Positions 28,109-37,911 are shown, counted from the first letter of the stretch. The stretch is DNA of 64,000 bases from Nonomuraea coxensis DSM 45129 (GCF_019397265.1 NZ_CP068985.1:8336001-8400000), one strand, 5' to 3'. Program-made: numbers and translations. The notes: generated by a model not told the origin, from the sequence alone.

Positions 28109-28303
28109 TTCCGACTCCTCTTACTGGGGCTACGGATCTCGCCCATTCCACCGCGAGACCCGTAATCGTCTGACTTAATGTCAAATCAGGCAGACGATCG
28201 CCTCGACCATACCTGTGGCAAGGGGTTTGGCAACAGAGTCAATCCGCGAACGACGCATTTGTTCGCAGCCCAGGTACTTCAACGTTTGAATAGGTCCGAA
28301 AAG

Positions 28304-28332
28304 CAGAAGGCGCCCGCTAGGGGCGCCTTCTG
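28304..28332 (-). terminator. Hairpin terminator after the thrC-MoaD operon
   Basis: CAGAAGGCGCCC at 28304-28315 pairs perfectly with GGGCGCCTTCTG at 28321-28332 around a 5-nt loop, 16 nt past the MoaD-like stop. Confidence 0.8.
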
Positions 28333-28348
28333 TCATGTCGTACGGGCC

Positions 28349-28624
28349 TCAGCCGCCGGCGACCGCCGGGATGATGGAGATCTGCGCGCCCTGCGGGGCC
28401 GGAGTGTCCAGGCCCTCGGCGAAACGGACGTCCTCTTCCCCCACGTAAACGTTGACAAAACGTCGAATCTTGCCCGATTCATCCAGAATTCTCGCGCCGA
28501 TGCCCGGGTAGTCGGCGTCGAGCTTGGCGAGCACGTCACGAAGAGTCGCGCCCTCGCCACTCACTTCCGCGTTTCCGCCGGTGTAGGTGCGCAGAATGGT
28601 GGGAATCCGCACAGTAACGCTCAT
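28349..28624 (-). CDS. MoaD/ThiS-family sulfur carrier-like protein
   Basis: 91 residues with a beta-grasp layout: VTVRIPTILRTYTGGNAEVSGEGATLRDVLAKLDADYPGI, then IRRFVNVYVGEEDVRF and the ending IIPAVAGG. The terminal Gly-Gly is the feature that E1-like enzymes adenylate and thiocarboxylate in MoaD, ThiS and CysO. It starts 23 nt after threonine synthase on the same strand, so it shares that riboswitch-controlled transcript. CysO supplies sulfur for cysteine with CysM, but no cysM or E1-like gene is near. The acceptor is therefore unknown. Confidence 0.85.
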   Translation of the reverse strand: MSVTVRIPTILRTYTGGNAEVSGEGATLRDVLAKLDADYPGIGARILDESGKIRRFVNVYVGEEDVRFAEGLDTPAPQGAQISIIPAVAGG

Positions 28625-28647
28625 GGTTATCTCGCCTTTCCTGGTTG

Positions 28648-29883
28648 TCAGACAGCCGCGCGGAACGCGTCGAGGGACGGCTTGATCACGGCGGTGGGCC
28701 GCGACGACTCGCCGGCGATGGCGTCCAGCGTCTTCAGGCCGTCGCCGGTGTTGAGGACCACGGTCTCGGCCTCGGGGTCGAGCCGCCCCGTCTCGACCAG
28801 CTTCTTCAGCACGCCGACCGTGACGCCGCCCGCGGTCTCGGCGAAGATGCCCTCGGTCGAGGCCAGCAGCTTGATCGCGGCCACGACCTCGGCGTCGGTG
28901 ACGTCCTCGACGGCCCCGCCGGTGCGCCGGGCGATGTCCAGCACGTAGGGGCCGTCGGCCGGGTTGCCGATGGCCAGCGACTTCGCGATGGTGTCCGGCT
29001 TGACCGGCTGGACGACGTCGTGCCCCGCCTTGTAGGCCGCCGACACCGGCGAGCACCCGGCCGCCTGCGCGCCGAAGACCTTGTAGGGGGTGTCCTCGAC
29101 CAGGCCCAGGGCGATCAGCTCCTTGAAACCCTTGTCGATCTTGGTGAGCTGCGAGCCGGAGGCGATCGGGATGACGATCTGCTCGGGCAGCCGCCAGCCG
29201 AGCTGCTCGGCGATCTCGTACGCGAGCGTCTTGGAGCCCTCGGCGTAGTAGGGGCGCAGGTTGACGTTGACGAACCCCCACTTGTCGCCCAGCGGGTCGC
29301 CGATCAGCTCCGAGCAGAACCGGTTGACCTCGTCGTAGCTGCCGTCGATGCCGATCAGCCTGCCGCCGAACACCCGGGCCATGGCGATCTTCGCCTCTTC
29401 CAGGTCGGCCGGGATGAACACGCAGGCGTCGAGCCCGGCCCGCGCCGCCGCGGCGGTGACCGCGCCCGCGAGGTTGCCGGTGGAGGAGCAGGAGAGCGTG
29501 TGGAAGCCGAAGGTGCGCGCCGCCTCGACGGCGATGGCGACCACCCGGTCCTTGAAGGAGTGGGTGGGGTTGCCGGAGTCGTCCTTGACGTGCAGGGACC
29601 TGATGCCGAGCGCCCGCCCGAGGTTGCCCGCCCTGACCAGCTGGGTCCAGCCGGGGTTCATGTTGGGCTTGCTCGCCACGTCGGCGGGGACCGGGAGCAG
29701 CGAGCGGTAGCGCCAGATGCTGGCCGGGCCCGCGGCGATGTCCTCGCGGGTCACCCGGCCGAACTCGTAGGCCGCTTCGAGCGGCCCGAAACACTCCAGA
29801 CACGCGAAACTCGGCCCGAGCGGGTAGCGGGCGCCGCACTCGCGGCAGGACAGAGCGACGGCAGGACCAAAGTCGTGCGACAT
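28648..29883 (-). CDS. thrC: Threonine synthase
   Basis: 411 residues from the ATG at 29883. The N-terminal zinc-ribbon-like SCRECGARYPLGPSFACLECFGPLE is typical of the actinobacterial type. The PLP lysine is in DSGNPTHSFKDRVVAIAVEAA, the phosphate-binding loop follows in SCSSTGNLAGAV, and VIPIASGSQLTKIDKGFKEL is in the catalytic core. It converts O-phosphohomoserine to threonine, the last step of threonine synthesis. The 5' leader contains a SAM-I riboswitch. The MoaD-like gene follows in the same operon. The longer in-frame extension to 30102 runs through the riboswitch and is not coding. Confidence 0.95.
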   Translation of the reverse strand: MSHDFGPAVALSCRECGARYPLGPSFACLECFGPLEAAYEFGRVTREDIAAGPASIWRYRSLLPVPADVASKPNMNPGWTQLVRAGNLGRALGIRSLHVKDDSGNPTHSFKDRVVAIAVEAARTFGFHTLSCSSTGNLAGAVTAAAARAGLDACVFIPADLEEAKIAMARVFGGRLIGIDGSYDEVNRFCSELIGDPLGDKWGFVNVNLRPYYAEGSKTLAYEIAEQLGWRLPEQIVIPIASGSQLTKIDKGFKELIALGLVEDTPYKVFGAQAAGCSPVSAAYKAGHDVVQPVKPDTIAKSLAIGNPADGPYVLDIARRTGGAVEDVTDAEVVAAIKLLASTEGIFAETAGGVTVGVLKKLVETGRLDPEAETVVLNTGDGLKTLDAIAGESSRPTAVIKPSLDAFRAAV

Positions 29884-29929
29884 GAAGCGAGGCCTTCCCT
29901 CATCTTCGCCCACGGCCACCTTGACCGCG

Positions 29930-30040
29930 AACCGGAATTGGCACCTTGTCCCGGTCGGCCTCGCCAGGTCGCGAGTCGAAAGCCGGGAGGGTTGCCGGGG
30001 CTTCGCAGGGCCGGTCCCTCCACCCCTCTGGATGAGCTGT
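29930..30040 (-). promoter_or_regulatory. SAM-I (S box) riboswitch in the thrC leader
   Basis: Reading the minus strand from about 30036: CTCATCCAGAGGGGTGGAGG, then GGACCGGCCCTGCGAAGCCC, CGGCAACC and, further on, GGTGCCAATTCC. These match the S-box core in order: the P1/kink-turn AGAG-GGTGGAGGGA, GGCCC-GAAGCC, GGCAACC, and the 3' GGTGCCAATTCC. SAM binding would lower threonine synthase and the MoaD-like protein when methionine is plentiful. A GATGAG at 29895-29900, before the ribosome site, can pair with CTCATC of the riboswitch start, suggesting translational control; this is inference. Confidence 0.9.
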
Positions 30041-30117
30041 ATGAAGTTGTTGAACCCGACTCTACCCGCTGAAGTGGCCGGAGTTACCACCTGTCTCAGC
30101 ACATGAGACAGCGCGTC

Positions 30118-30672
30118 TCACCGATAGTCCTCACCCAGCGCTGCCTGCACGTACTTGCGGGCCTGGTGGATGCGCGACTTCGCGGTGCCGAGCGGGATGC
30201 CGAGCTGCTCGGCCACCTCGTTGTAGTCGAGCTGCACGATGTCGCGCAGGACCAGCGCCTGCGCCAGGTCGGGTTTGTCGGCCTCCAGCGCCTCCATCGC
30301 GTCGAGCAGGTCGAGCCGCGAGCCCGCGATCACGCTCACCCGCCGCGCGTCGGGCTTCTGCGTCGGCAGCTCGTCGGAGGTCTGCTCGGCCGCCCTGCGC
30401 TTCAGCGACCGGTAGGTGGTGCGCGCGCAGTTGGCCGTGACGATGTGCAGCCACGTGCTGAACCTGGCGCGCCCTTCGAAGCGGCCGATGTTGCGGGCCA
30501 CCGCGAGCAGGGTGTCCTGCGACGCCTCCTCGGCGTCCTGGTGGTACGGCAGGATCCGGGAGCAGTGGCGCATCACATCGGGCTCGATCCTGGCCAGCAA
30601 CTCGCCGAGCGCGCGATGATCTCCAGCGGCGGCGGATCGGGCGAGTTCCTCGGTTAGCTCATCAAGCGCCAT
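30118..30672 (-). CDS. ECF RNA polymerase sigma factor
   Basis: 184 residues. Region 2 is MRHCSRILPYHQDAEEASQDTLLAVARNIGRFEGRARFSTWLHIVTANCARTTYR, with the usual DAEEASQ and FSTWL motifs. Region 4 is LVLRDIVQLDYNEVAEQLGIPLGTAKSRIHQARKYVQAAL. No anti-sigma factor gene lies beside it; the neighbours are thrC and the divergent trehalose gene otsA. It has no large C-terminal extension. AGGA 8 nt upstream of the ATG at 30672 supports the start. The two divergent starts are only 31 nt apart, so their control regions overlap. Confidence 0.93.
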   Translation of the reverse strand: MALDELTEELARSAAAGDHRALGELLARIEPDVMRHCSRILPYHQDAEEASQDTLLAVARNIGRFEGRARFSTWLHIVTANCARTTYRSLKRRAAEQTSDELPTQKPDARRVSVIAGSRLDLLDAMEALEADKPDLAQALVLRDIVQLDYNEVAEQLGIPLGTAKSRIHQARKYVQAALGEDYR

Positions 30673-30703
30673 AGCTGGGATCCTATGATCGGAGGGAGCT
30701 TCG

Positions 30704-32128
<1,425 letters not shown>

Positions 32129-32143
32129 GCCGCGGGCCCGCGC

Positions 32144-32716
32144 TCACCGCCAGTCGGCGTGCTTCAGCGCGTCGGCCAGCCCGGGGGTGTTCCACTGGTC
32201 GACGACCAGGATCTTGCTCTTCGGCAGGTACCACTCGCGCTGGGTGAAGCGGCTCTTGACCTTGCCGCCGCTGAAGCTGACGCAGGTGGACTTCCAGGCG
32301 TTGTACGCGGCCTTGTGGCCCGGCCCGACCTGCCGGAGCCCCCGGGTGACCTTCGGCCCGATGACCTCGCCCCACTTGTCGTTGGACGGGCAGGGCTGCA
32401 CGTCGCTCGCCGGGTAGTACGGGTTCTTGCCGGTGTAGGGGCCCCAGCCCTCCGCGCCGCGCTTGATGAACGACGGCCCGAGGATGTAGAACGCGTCGCA
32501 CTCCACCGTCCGCCAGCCCACGGCCCGCCCGCACTTGCCGGTCACGACCTGCACGTTGTCCGGGCCGAACCGGTGGACCACCCACTGGATCGGGATGTAG
32601 AGGGTGAGCCCGGCACGCAGCCTCAGCTCCTGGGCGGGAGCGGCGTGGGCGGGGAAGGCCCCGGCGGTGAGGGTGACGGCGGCGGTGGCGGCGACGGCGA
32701 GGTAACGCTTGATCAT
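32144..32716 (-). CDS. Secreted protein of unknown function
   Basis: 190 residues with a clear signal peptide MIKRYLAVAATAAVTLTAGAFPAHA, cut probably after AHA. Mature cysteines at CGRAVGWRTVEC, QPCPSN and STCVSF could form two disulfides. Motifs such as YIPIQWVVHRFGPDNVQVV and FTQREWYLPKSKILVVDQWNTPG are distinctive, but I recognise no family. It sits between otsA (convergent, 15 nt) and otsB (same strand, 38 nt upstream), so it may be cotranscribed with otsB. A role with trehalose is not implied by sequence. Confidence 0.75.
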   Translation of the reverse strand: MIKRYLAVAATAAVTLTAGAFPAHAAPAQELRLRAGLTLYIPIQWVVHRFGPDNVQVVTGKCGRAVGWRTVECDAFYILGPSFIKRGAEGWGPYTGKNPYYPASDVQPCPSNDKWGEVIGPKVTRGLRQVGPGHKAAYNAWKSTCVSFSGGKVKSRFTQREWYLPKSKILVVDQWNTPGLADALKHADWR

Positions 32717-32754
32717 GCGTCCGACCCTAGAGAACCGGACTTGCAGTCCAGTCG

Positions 32755-33540
32755 TCAACGGCTGAACGCCGACGCCAGCTCCGCCAGCAGCGCCAGCACG
32801 CCGTCCGGGCCGTCCACCACGATGTCGGCCCGCTCGGCCAGCGCGGTCACCTCCGCCGAGCCGCTGCACACGGTCACCCCGGGCAGCCCGGAGGCCCGTA
32901 CGGCGTCGAAGGCCGCGAGGTCGCCCAGGTCGTCGCCGGCGAACAGCACCGAGCGCGCCTCCCGCTCGGCCAGGAACAGGCCGAGCGCGTGCCCCTTGTC
33001 CATGCCGGGCGGCCGCAGCTCCAGCACCATGCGGCCGGGCTCGACCACCAGCCCGTGCCGCGCGGCGAGCCCGGCCAGCGGCTCGCGCAGCGCGGCCAGC
33101 GCGCCCTCGGGGTCGGGGGCGCGGCGGGTGTGCACCGCGACGGCCCTGCCCTTGTCCTCGACCGTCACGCCCACGACGCCGGCCGAGTCGAGCAGCGCGG
33201 GCAGCTCGGCCCGCGCCCTGGGCACGCCGGGCGGCGGGGGCGGGGCGGAGAGCCGGCCGTGCTCCCAGCGTTCGAAGCCGTAGTGGCCGAGGATGACCAG
33301 CCCGGGAACGTCGGCCAGCCCCGGGCCCAGCTCCAGCGCGGTGGCGGGGGGCCGGCCGGTCACGATGGCCACGGCCCGCACGTGCGCGCCGAGCTCGGCG
33401 AGGACCGCGGGCGCCTTGGGGTGGATCACCGCGGTCGCGGGATCGGGCACGATCGGGGACAGCGTGCCGTCGAAGTCGAGCCCGATCACGGCCCCGGCCG
33501 GGTCCTTCAGGATTGCTTCGATTCCAGGGATGTTCTCCAC
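32755..33540 (-). CDS. otsB: Trehalose-6-phosphate phosphatase
   Basis: 261 residues from the GTG at 33540. HAD motif I is GLDFDGTLSPIVPDPATAV, motif II VAIVTGRP, and PPGMDKGHAL supplies the motif III lysine. Motif IV is LFAGDDLGDLAAF. The segment GHYGFERWEHG lies in the substrate cap. It removes phosphate from trehalose-6-phosphate, completing the OtsAB path with otsA 0.6 kb away. It is 22 nt downstream of the DUF3263 gene and likely cotranscribed with it. The open frame continues upstream through DUF3263 but without homology. Confidence 0.92.
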   Translation of the reverse strand: MENIPGIEAILKDPAGAVIGLDFDGTLSPIVPDPATAVIHPKAPAVLAELGAHVRAVAIVTGRPPATALELGPGLADVPGLVILGHYGFERWEHGRLSAPPPPPGVPRARAELPALLDSAGVVGVTVEDKGRAVAVHTRRAPDPEGALAALREPLAGLAARHGLVVEPGRMVLELRPPGMDKGHALGLFLAEREARSVLFAGDDLGDLAAFDAVRASGLPGVTVCSGSAEVTALAERADIVVDGPDGVLALLAELASAFSR

Positions 33541-33562
33541 GCGGCTGCCCGTACCCAGCCCG

Positions 33563-33862
33563 TCAGGGGCGCATGCCAAGCCTTCTGGCCGCGCGGTCGC
33601 GCTGCCGCTGGGCGCGCAGCCTGCGCAGGCGCTTGACCAGCATGGGGTCGTGCTCAAGCGCCTCCGGGCGGTCGATCAGCTCGCCCAGCATCTGGTAGTA
33701 GCGCGTGGCGGAGAACCCGAAGGTCTCCTTGATGGCCTGCTCCTTCGCGCCCGCGTAGCGCCACCATTGGCGTTCGAAGGCGAGGAGCTCGATGTCGCGT
33801 TCGGTCAGTGGCTGTCGGGACGGCTCGTGGGCAGCATCGTCACCGCTGAGGGGTGCTCCCAT
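33563..33862 (-). CDS. DUF3263 protein
   Basis: 99 residues from the ATG at 33862, with GAGGAGG 6 nt upstream. The core LTERDIELLAFERQWWRYAGAKEQAIKETFGFSATRYYQMLGELIDRPEALEHDPMLVKRLRRLRAQRQRDRAARR is the DUF3263 family, whose AIKETFGFSATRYYQML looks like a helix-turn-helix, followed by a very basic tail. It may bind DNA. It is the first gene of an apparent operon with otsB. Confidence 0.9.
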   Translation of the reverse strand: MGAPLSGDDAAHEPSRQPLTERDIELLAFERQWWRYAGAKEQAIKETFGFSATRYYQMLGELIDRPEALEHDPMLVKRLRRLRAQRQRDRAARRLGMRP

Positions 33863-33978
33863 GGTGTCCTCCTCTGAGGGGGCGGGTGACGGTCCCGTCA
33901 CCCGCACGGCCCGTGGCCAATCGTAATGTGCTGAGTGCGGCTGTTCACGGTGGATTGGGAGACGTACAGTCGCGAAAT

Positions 33979-34785
33979 GTGACCTCCGTAATCACGCTCC
34001 TCACCGACTACGGGCTTGAGGATGGCTATGTGGCGGCCTGTCATGGGGTGATCGCCGGCATCGCCCCGCAGGCCCGGGTGATCGACGTGTGCCATCTGGT
34101 GCCGTCCGGGGACGTACGGCGCGGCGCGGCGATCCTCGCGCAGACGATCCCGTACCTGCCGCGTGGCATCCACGTCGGCGCGGTGGATCCCGGCCCCGGG
34201 GGCGCGCGGCGGGCCGTGGCGGTGGAGGCGGGCGGCCGGATGTTCGTCGGCCCGGACAACGGGCTGCTGTCGTGGGCGGTGGAGGCCAGCGGCGGGGCGC
34301 GGGCCGCGTACGAGATCAGCAACGAGGCGCACTTCCTGCGTCCGGTGTCGCCCACCTTCCCCGGCAGGGACGTCCTCGCGCCGGTCGCCGGGCGGCTGTG
34401 GGGCGGGCTGGACCCGGCCGAGCTGGGGCCCGAGGTGCCGGTGGAGCGGCTGGCACGGCTGCCGCAGCCCATCTCGCACCTGCGCGACGGCTCCGTGGAG
34501 GGCGAGGTCGTCTCGGTGGACGGCCACGGCAACACGCAGCTCTCGATCGCCGCCGCCGACCTGCTGGCGCTCGGGGTGCGGCCCGGCGACACGCTCGGGG
34601 TGTGGCTGGGGCGGCGGCAGCTCGCGTTGCCGTACCGGGAGACGTACGCGGCGGTGCCGCCGGGCGAGCTGGTGGTCTTCGCGGACTCGGCGGGGCTGGT
34701 CGCGATCGCGGTGAACTTCGGGGACGCGGCGCAGCGGCTGGGGCTCCCGCCCGGCGCGCATGTCCGACTTTCGCCTACGCGGTAG
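33979..34785 (+). CDS. SAM hydroxide adenosyltransferase (DUF62/chlorinase-fluorinase fold)
   Basis: 268 residues from the GTG at 33979. ITLLTDYGLEDGYVAACHGVIAGIAPQARVIDVCHLVPSGDVRRGA is the family N-terminus with the key aspartate. HVGAVDPGPGGARRAVAVEAGGRMFVGPDNGLLSW carries the SAM-binding GPDNG. The C-terminal domain begins ISHLRDGSVEGEVVSVDGHGNTQLSI. Members without the halide loop hydrolyse SAM to adenosine and methionine, the likely activity here. A TACAGT -10 at 33965-33970 places transcription at about the GTG, and there is no Shine-Dalgarno site, so it is probably leaderless. Confidence 0.88.
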   Translation: MTSVITLLTDYGLEDGYVAACHGVIAGIAPQARVIDVCHLVPSGDVRRGAAILAQTIPYLPRGIHVGAVDPGPGGARRAVAVEAGGRMFVGPDNGLLSWAVEASGGARAAYEISNEAHFLRPVSPTFPGRDVLAPVAGRLWGGLDPAELGPEVPVERLARLPQPISHLRDGSVEGEVVSVDGHGNTQLSIAAADLLALGVRPGDTLGVWLGRRQLALPYRETYAAVPPGELVVFADSAGLVAIAVNFGDAAQRLGLPPGAHVRLSPTR

Positions 34786-35036
34786 CAGCAAAGCCCACAG
34801 AACGGAATTACTCCGCGTATCGGACTGTTTACCGAACCGTCGGATAGCGGTGGCGGTCGCGTGTCAGAATGCCGGACGTTCGAGCGTTCCCCCCTCCCCC
34901 GCTCGAGGTCTCCGTGTACCACCTGTCCGCTGTGCTGCTCCTCGCCGTGCTGACCGTGCTCCGGCCGGCGCCGTCGCCCCCGGCCGCGCGAGGCGGCGCT
35001 CCGGATCGCGACGGCGGTGCGGCGGGCCCTGACCGG

Positions 35037-36284
35037 ATGAGGAGCCTGCTCGCCGCGGCACTGGCCGCCGTATGCGTGGTCGCCGTCCCGGCCTCCGTGA
35101 CGGCCGACCACACCACCGGTCCAGCCGCCGGCCCTGGCGTCAGGGCCGGCGGCGAGGCCGGGGCCGCGACCAGCGGCGAGGTCGGGGCGATGGCGCGGGC
35201 CGGGCAGTGGCAGCTCGGGGCGTTACGCCTGCCCGAGGCGTGGCGGCGCAGCAGGGGCAGGGGCGTGCTGGTCGCCGTGCTCGACACCGGCGTCGACGCC
35301 CGCCATCCCGACCTCGCGGGCGCCGTCACCGAGGGCCCCGACCTCACCGGCGCGGCGCGCGGCCACGGGCCGTGGGGCCACCACGGCACCGCGATGGCCG
35401 CCCTGATCGCCGGCCGCGGGCACGGCCCCGGCCGCGCCGCCGGAATCGTCGGCGTCGCGCCCGAGGCCCGCGTCCTCTCGGTACGGGTCACCCTGGAGAG
35501 CGGCGACCCGCAGCGCGAGCGGCTGCCCCCGGACGGGCACGACGCCCTGGCGCGCGGCATCCGCTACGCCGCCGACCACGGGGCCGGCGTGATCAGCATG
35601 TCGCTGGGCGGCGGCAGCGGCTCGTGGGAGGGCTCTGCGGCCGAGGAGGAGGCCGTCCGGTACGCGCTCGGCAAGGGCGCGGTCCTGGTCGCCTCCTCGG
35701 GCAACGACGGCGAGAGCGCCAACAGGAAGAACTTCCCCGCCGCCTATCCCGGCGTGATCGCCGTGGGAGCGGTGGACCGGCGGCTCAGGGTGGCCCGCTT
35801 CTCCAACCGGCAGGACTATCTGTCCGTCGTCGCGCCGGGCACGGAGATCGTCACCGCCGACGGAGCCGGCTCGTACGTGGTGGGCGACGGCACCAGCTCG
35901 GCCGCCGCCATGGTGGCGGGCATCGCCGCGCTCGTACGGTCCGCCCGTCCCGGCCTGTCGCCGTACGAGGTGCGCACCGCCATCGAGCGGGGCACCAGAA
36001 GACGCCCTGCGAGCGGCTACAGCCGCGCGTACGGGCACGGGGTGGCCGACGCCCTGCTGGCGCTGCGCGCGGCGGACGGACTGCGGGGGGCCGACGGGCC
36101 GGCCGCGGCGGCCGTTCCGGGGGCGCCCGGGCCCGGGGCGCACTTAGGACCGGGGCCGGCGGCGCCCGTTCCCGCGAGCAGGACGGCCGTGATCGTCGGG
36201 ATGCTCGGGCTGATGGCGGCCATGTCGGTCAGGGTGGTGACGGCGGCGGCGAGGCGGCGGCGGCGCGACAGGGATTCACCCTAG
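35037..36284 (+). CDS. S8 (subtilisin-like) serine protease, membrane-anchored, mycosin-like
   Basis: 415 residues from the ATG at 35037; an in-frame ATG at 34869 would add a second hydrophobic stretch. A signal peptide MRSLLAAALAAVCVVAVPASVTA is followed by the catalytic domain: Asp in LVAVLDTGVDARHPDL, His in WGHHGTAMAALIAG, the oxyanion Asn region LVASSGNDGE, and Ser in GDGTSSAAAMVAG. A Pro/Ala/Gly linker leads to one C-terminal helix, TAVIVGMLGLMAAMSV, with a basic cytoplasmic end. This is the layout of mycosins of type VII secretion, but no ESX gene is near, so the target is unknown. Confidence 0.88.
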   Translation: MRSLLAAALAAVCVVAVPASVTADHTTGPAAGPGVRAGGEAGAATSGEVGAMARAGQWQLGALRLPEAWRRSRGRGVLVAVLDTGVDARHPDLAGAVTEGPDLTGAARGHGPWGHHGTAMAALIAGRGHGPGRAAGIVGVAPEARVLSVRVTLESGDPQRERLPPDGHDALARGIRYAADHGAGVISMSLGGGSGSWEGSAAEEEAVRYALGKGAVLVASSGNDGESANRKNFPAAYPGVIAVGAVDRRLRVARFSNRQDYLSVVAPGTEIVTADGAGSYVVGDGTSSAAAMVAGIAALVRSARPGLSPYEVRTAIERGTRRRPASGYSRAYGHGVADALLALRAADGLRGADGPAAAAVPGAPGPGAHLGPGPAAPVPASRTAVIVGMLGLMAAMSVRVVTAAARRRRRDRDSP

Positions 36285-36310
36285 CAAGCGCTTGTGTGAT
36301 ACTCCGGCTA
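36275..36310 (+). promoter_or_regulatory. Leaderless promoter of the DUF35-thiolase pair
   Basis: TTCACC at 36275-36280 and GATACT at 36298-36303 are separated by exactly 17 bp and resemble -35 and -10 hexamers. Transcription would begin about 7 nt later, at the ATG at 36310. No Shine-Dalgarno sequence precedes that ATG. The -35 overlaps the end of the protease gene. Confidence 0.65.
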
Positions 36311-36714
36311 TGACGTACGCGATCGAGGGCTGGTTCGCCGTCGAGGCCGACGGGGTCGTACTGCTCGGCACCCGCTGCGCGGCCTGCGGCACCGTCTGCT
36401 TCCCGCCCCGCCGCGGCTCCTGTCCCAACCCCCGCTGCGACGGGACGGACATGGAGATCGCCCGGCTGCCCCGCCGGGGGCGCGTGTGGTCGTACACGAA
36501 CGCCGCCTACCCGCCGCCCTCCCCCTACGTGGCGGCGCAGCCGTACGTGCCGGTGACCCTGGCGGCGGTCGAGCTCGACGGGGCCGGGATCGTGGTGCTC
36601 GGCCAGGTCGCCGGGCTCACCGTGGACGAGCTGGAGGTCGGCATGGAACTGGAGCTCACCGCGGGCCCCCTCGCGGACGGCCCGCTGGTCTGGATGTGGC
36701 GGCGGGCCTCATGA
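36310..36714 (+). CDS. DUF35 Zn-ribbon/OB-fold acyl-CoA-associated protein
   Basis: 134 residues from the ATG at 36310. A rubredoxin-like zinc ribbon is formed by TRCAACGTVCFPPRRGSCPNPRCDG (Cys pairs), followed by an OB fold: GRVWSYTNAAYPPPSPYVAAQPYVPVTLAAVEL and IVVLGQVAG. Such proteins form complexes with a thiolase/lipid-transfer partner and help position the CoA substrate. Its stop overlaps the thiolase start by 4 bp (ATGA), which strongly supports translational coupling and a joint complex. Confidence 0.9.
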   Translation: MTYAIEGWFAVEADGVVLLGTRCAACGTVCFPPRRGSCPNPRCDGTDMEIARLPRRGRVWSYTNAAYPPPSPYVAAQPYVPVTLAAVELDGAGIVVLGQVAGLTVDELEVGMELELTAGPLADGPLVWMWRRAS

Positions 36715-37904
36715 GCGGCGGCGTCGTGGTGCTGGGCACCGGCATGCACCCCTGGGGCAAGCAGGGCCGCCCCTTCGCGGAGTACGGCCTCGCCGCCGCC
36801 CGCGCCGCCCTCGCCGACGCCGGGGTCGCCTGGACCGACGTCCAGTACCTGGTGGGCGCCGACACCATCAGGAACGGCTACCCGGGCTTCGTCGCCGGCG
36901 CCACCTACGCCCAGGCGCTCGGCTGGACCGGCGCCAGGATCGCCTCCTGCTACGCCGCCTGCGCCTCGGGGGCCCATGCCGTGGACCTCGCCCGTACCAG
37001 GATCCTCGCGGGGCTGTGCGACCTCGCCCTGGTCGTGGGCGCCGACTCCACCCCCAAGGGCTTCTTCGCCCCGGTGGGCGGCGAGCGCCCCGACGATCCG
37101 GACTGGCTGCGGTTCCGGCTGCTCGGCGCCACCAATCCGGCCTATTTCGGCCTGTACGCCCGCCGCAGGATGGCCCTGCACGGCTCGACCCCGTACGACT
37201 TCGCCGCCGTCAAGGTCAAGAACGCCCGCGCCGGGTCGCTCAACCCCATGGCCCGCTACCGCAGGCCGGTCACCACGGAGGAGGTGCTGGCCTCGCCCAT
37301 GGTGGCCGACCCGCTGCGGCTGATGGACATCTGCGCCACCTCCGACGGCGGCGCGGCCGTGGTGCTGGCCTCGGAGGCGTACGCCCGCCGGCACGCGGGC
37401 GGGCGCGACCTGGTCCGCCTGGCGGCCGTCTCGACGGTCACGCCCACCTTCCCCAACACGGTCCTGGAGCTGCCGGACTTCGCCACCGACTCCTGCGCGG
37501 CCGTCCCCCCGCCGGAGCGGCCCTTCCGCGCGGCCATCGCGTACGCCGCCTACGAGGAGGCCGGCCTCGGCCCCGAGGACCTGTCGCTGGCCGAGGTGTA
37601 CGACCTGTCCACGGCCCTGGAGCTGGACTGGACGGAGGACGTGGGCCTGTGCCCGCCGGGCGAGGCGGACAAGCTGCTGCGCGACGGCGTCACCGCCCTC
37701 GGCGGCCGGATCCCGGTCAACCCGTCGGGCGGCCTGGCCTCGTTCGGCGAGGCGATCCCCGCCCAGGCCGTCGCCCAGCTCTGCGAGCTGACCGACCAGC
37801 TCCGCGGCCGGGCGGGCCCCCGGCAGGTCACCGGCGCCAGGGCGGGGCTGGCGGCCAACCAGGGCCTGTTCGGCCACGGCAGCGCGGTGATCGTCACCCG
37901 CTGA
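36711..37904 (+). CDS. Thiolase / lipid-transfer (SCP-x type) protein
   Basis: 397 residues. The N-terminal VVVLGTGMHPWGKQGRPFAEYGLAAARAALADAGV and the nucleophile region ASCYAACASGAHAVDLAR (Cys in AACASG) are thiolase-like. The C-terminal NPSGGLASFGEAIPAQAVAQLCEL and NQGLFGHGSAVIVTR fit the SCP2-thiolase group. These act on fatty-acyl or sterol-side-chain CoA esters, usually with a DUF35 partner as here. The substrate is not readable; no other steroid or beta-oxidation gene is nearby. A strong hairpin follows. Confidence 0.88.
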   Translation: MSGGVVVLGTGMHPWGKQGRPFAEYGLAAARAALADAGVAWTDVQYLVGADTIRNGYPGFVAGATYAQALGWTGARIASCYAACASGAHAVDLARTRILAGLCDLALVVGADSTPKGFFAPVGGERPDDPDWLRFRLLGATNPAYFGLYARRRMALHGSTPYDFAAVKVKNARAGSLNPMARYRRPVTTEEVLASPMVADPLRLMDICATSDGGAAVVLASEAYARRHAGGRDLVRLAAVSTVTPTFPNTVLELPDFATDSCAAVPPPERPFRAAIAYAAYEEAGLGPEDLSLAEVYDLSTALELDWTEDVGLCPPGEADKLLRDGVTALGGRIPVNPSGGLASFGEAIPAQAVAQLCELTDQLRGRAGPRQVTGARAGLAANQGLFGHGSAVIVTR

Positions 37905-37911
37905 GACGCGA

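Noticed and set aside
35037..36284. A type VII secretion (ESX) locus suggested by the mycosin-like protease
   Set aside because: No EccB-E, EsxA/B-like or PE/PPE-like genes are present in the window.
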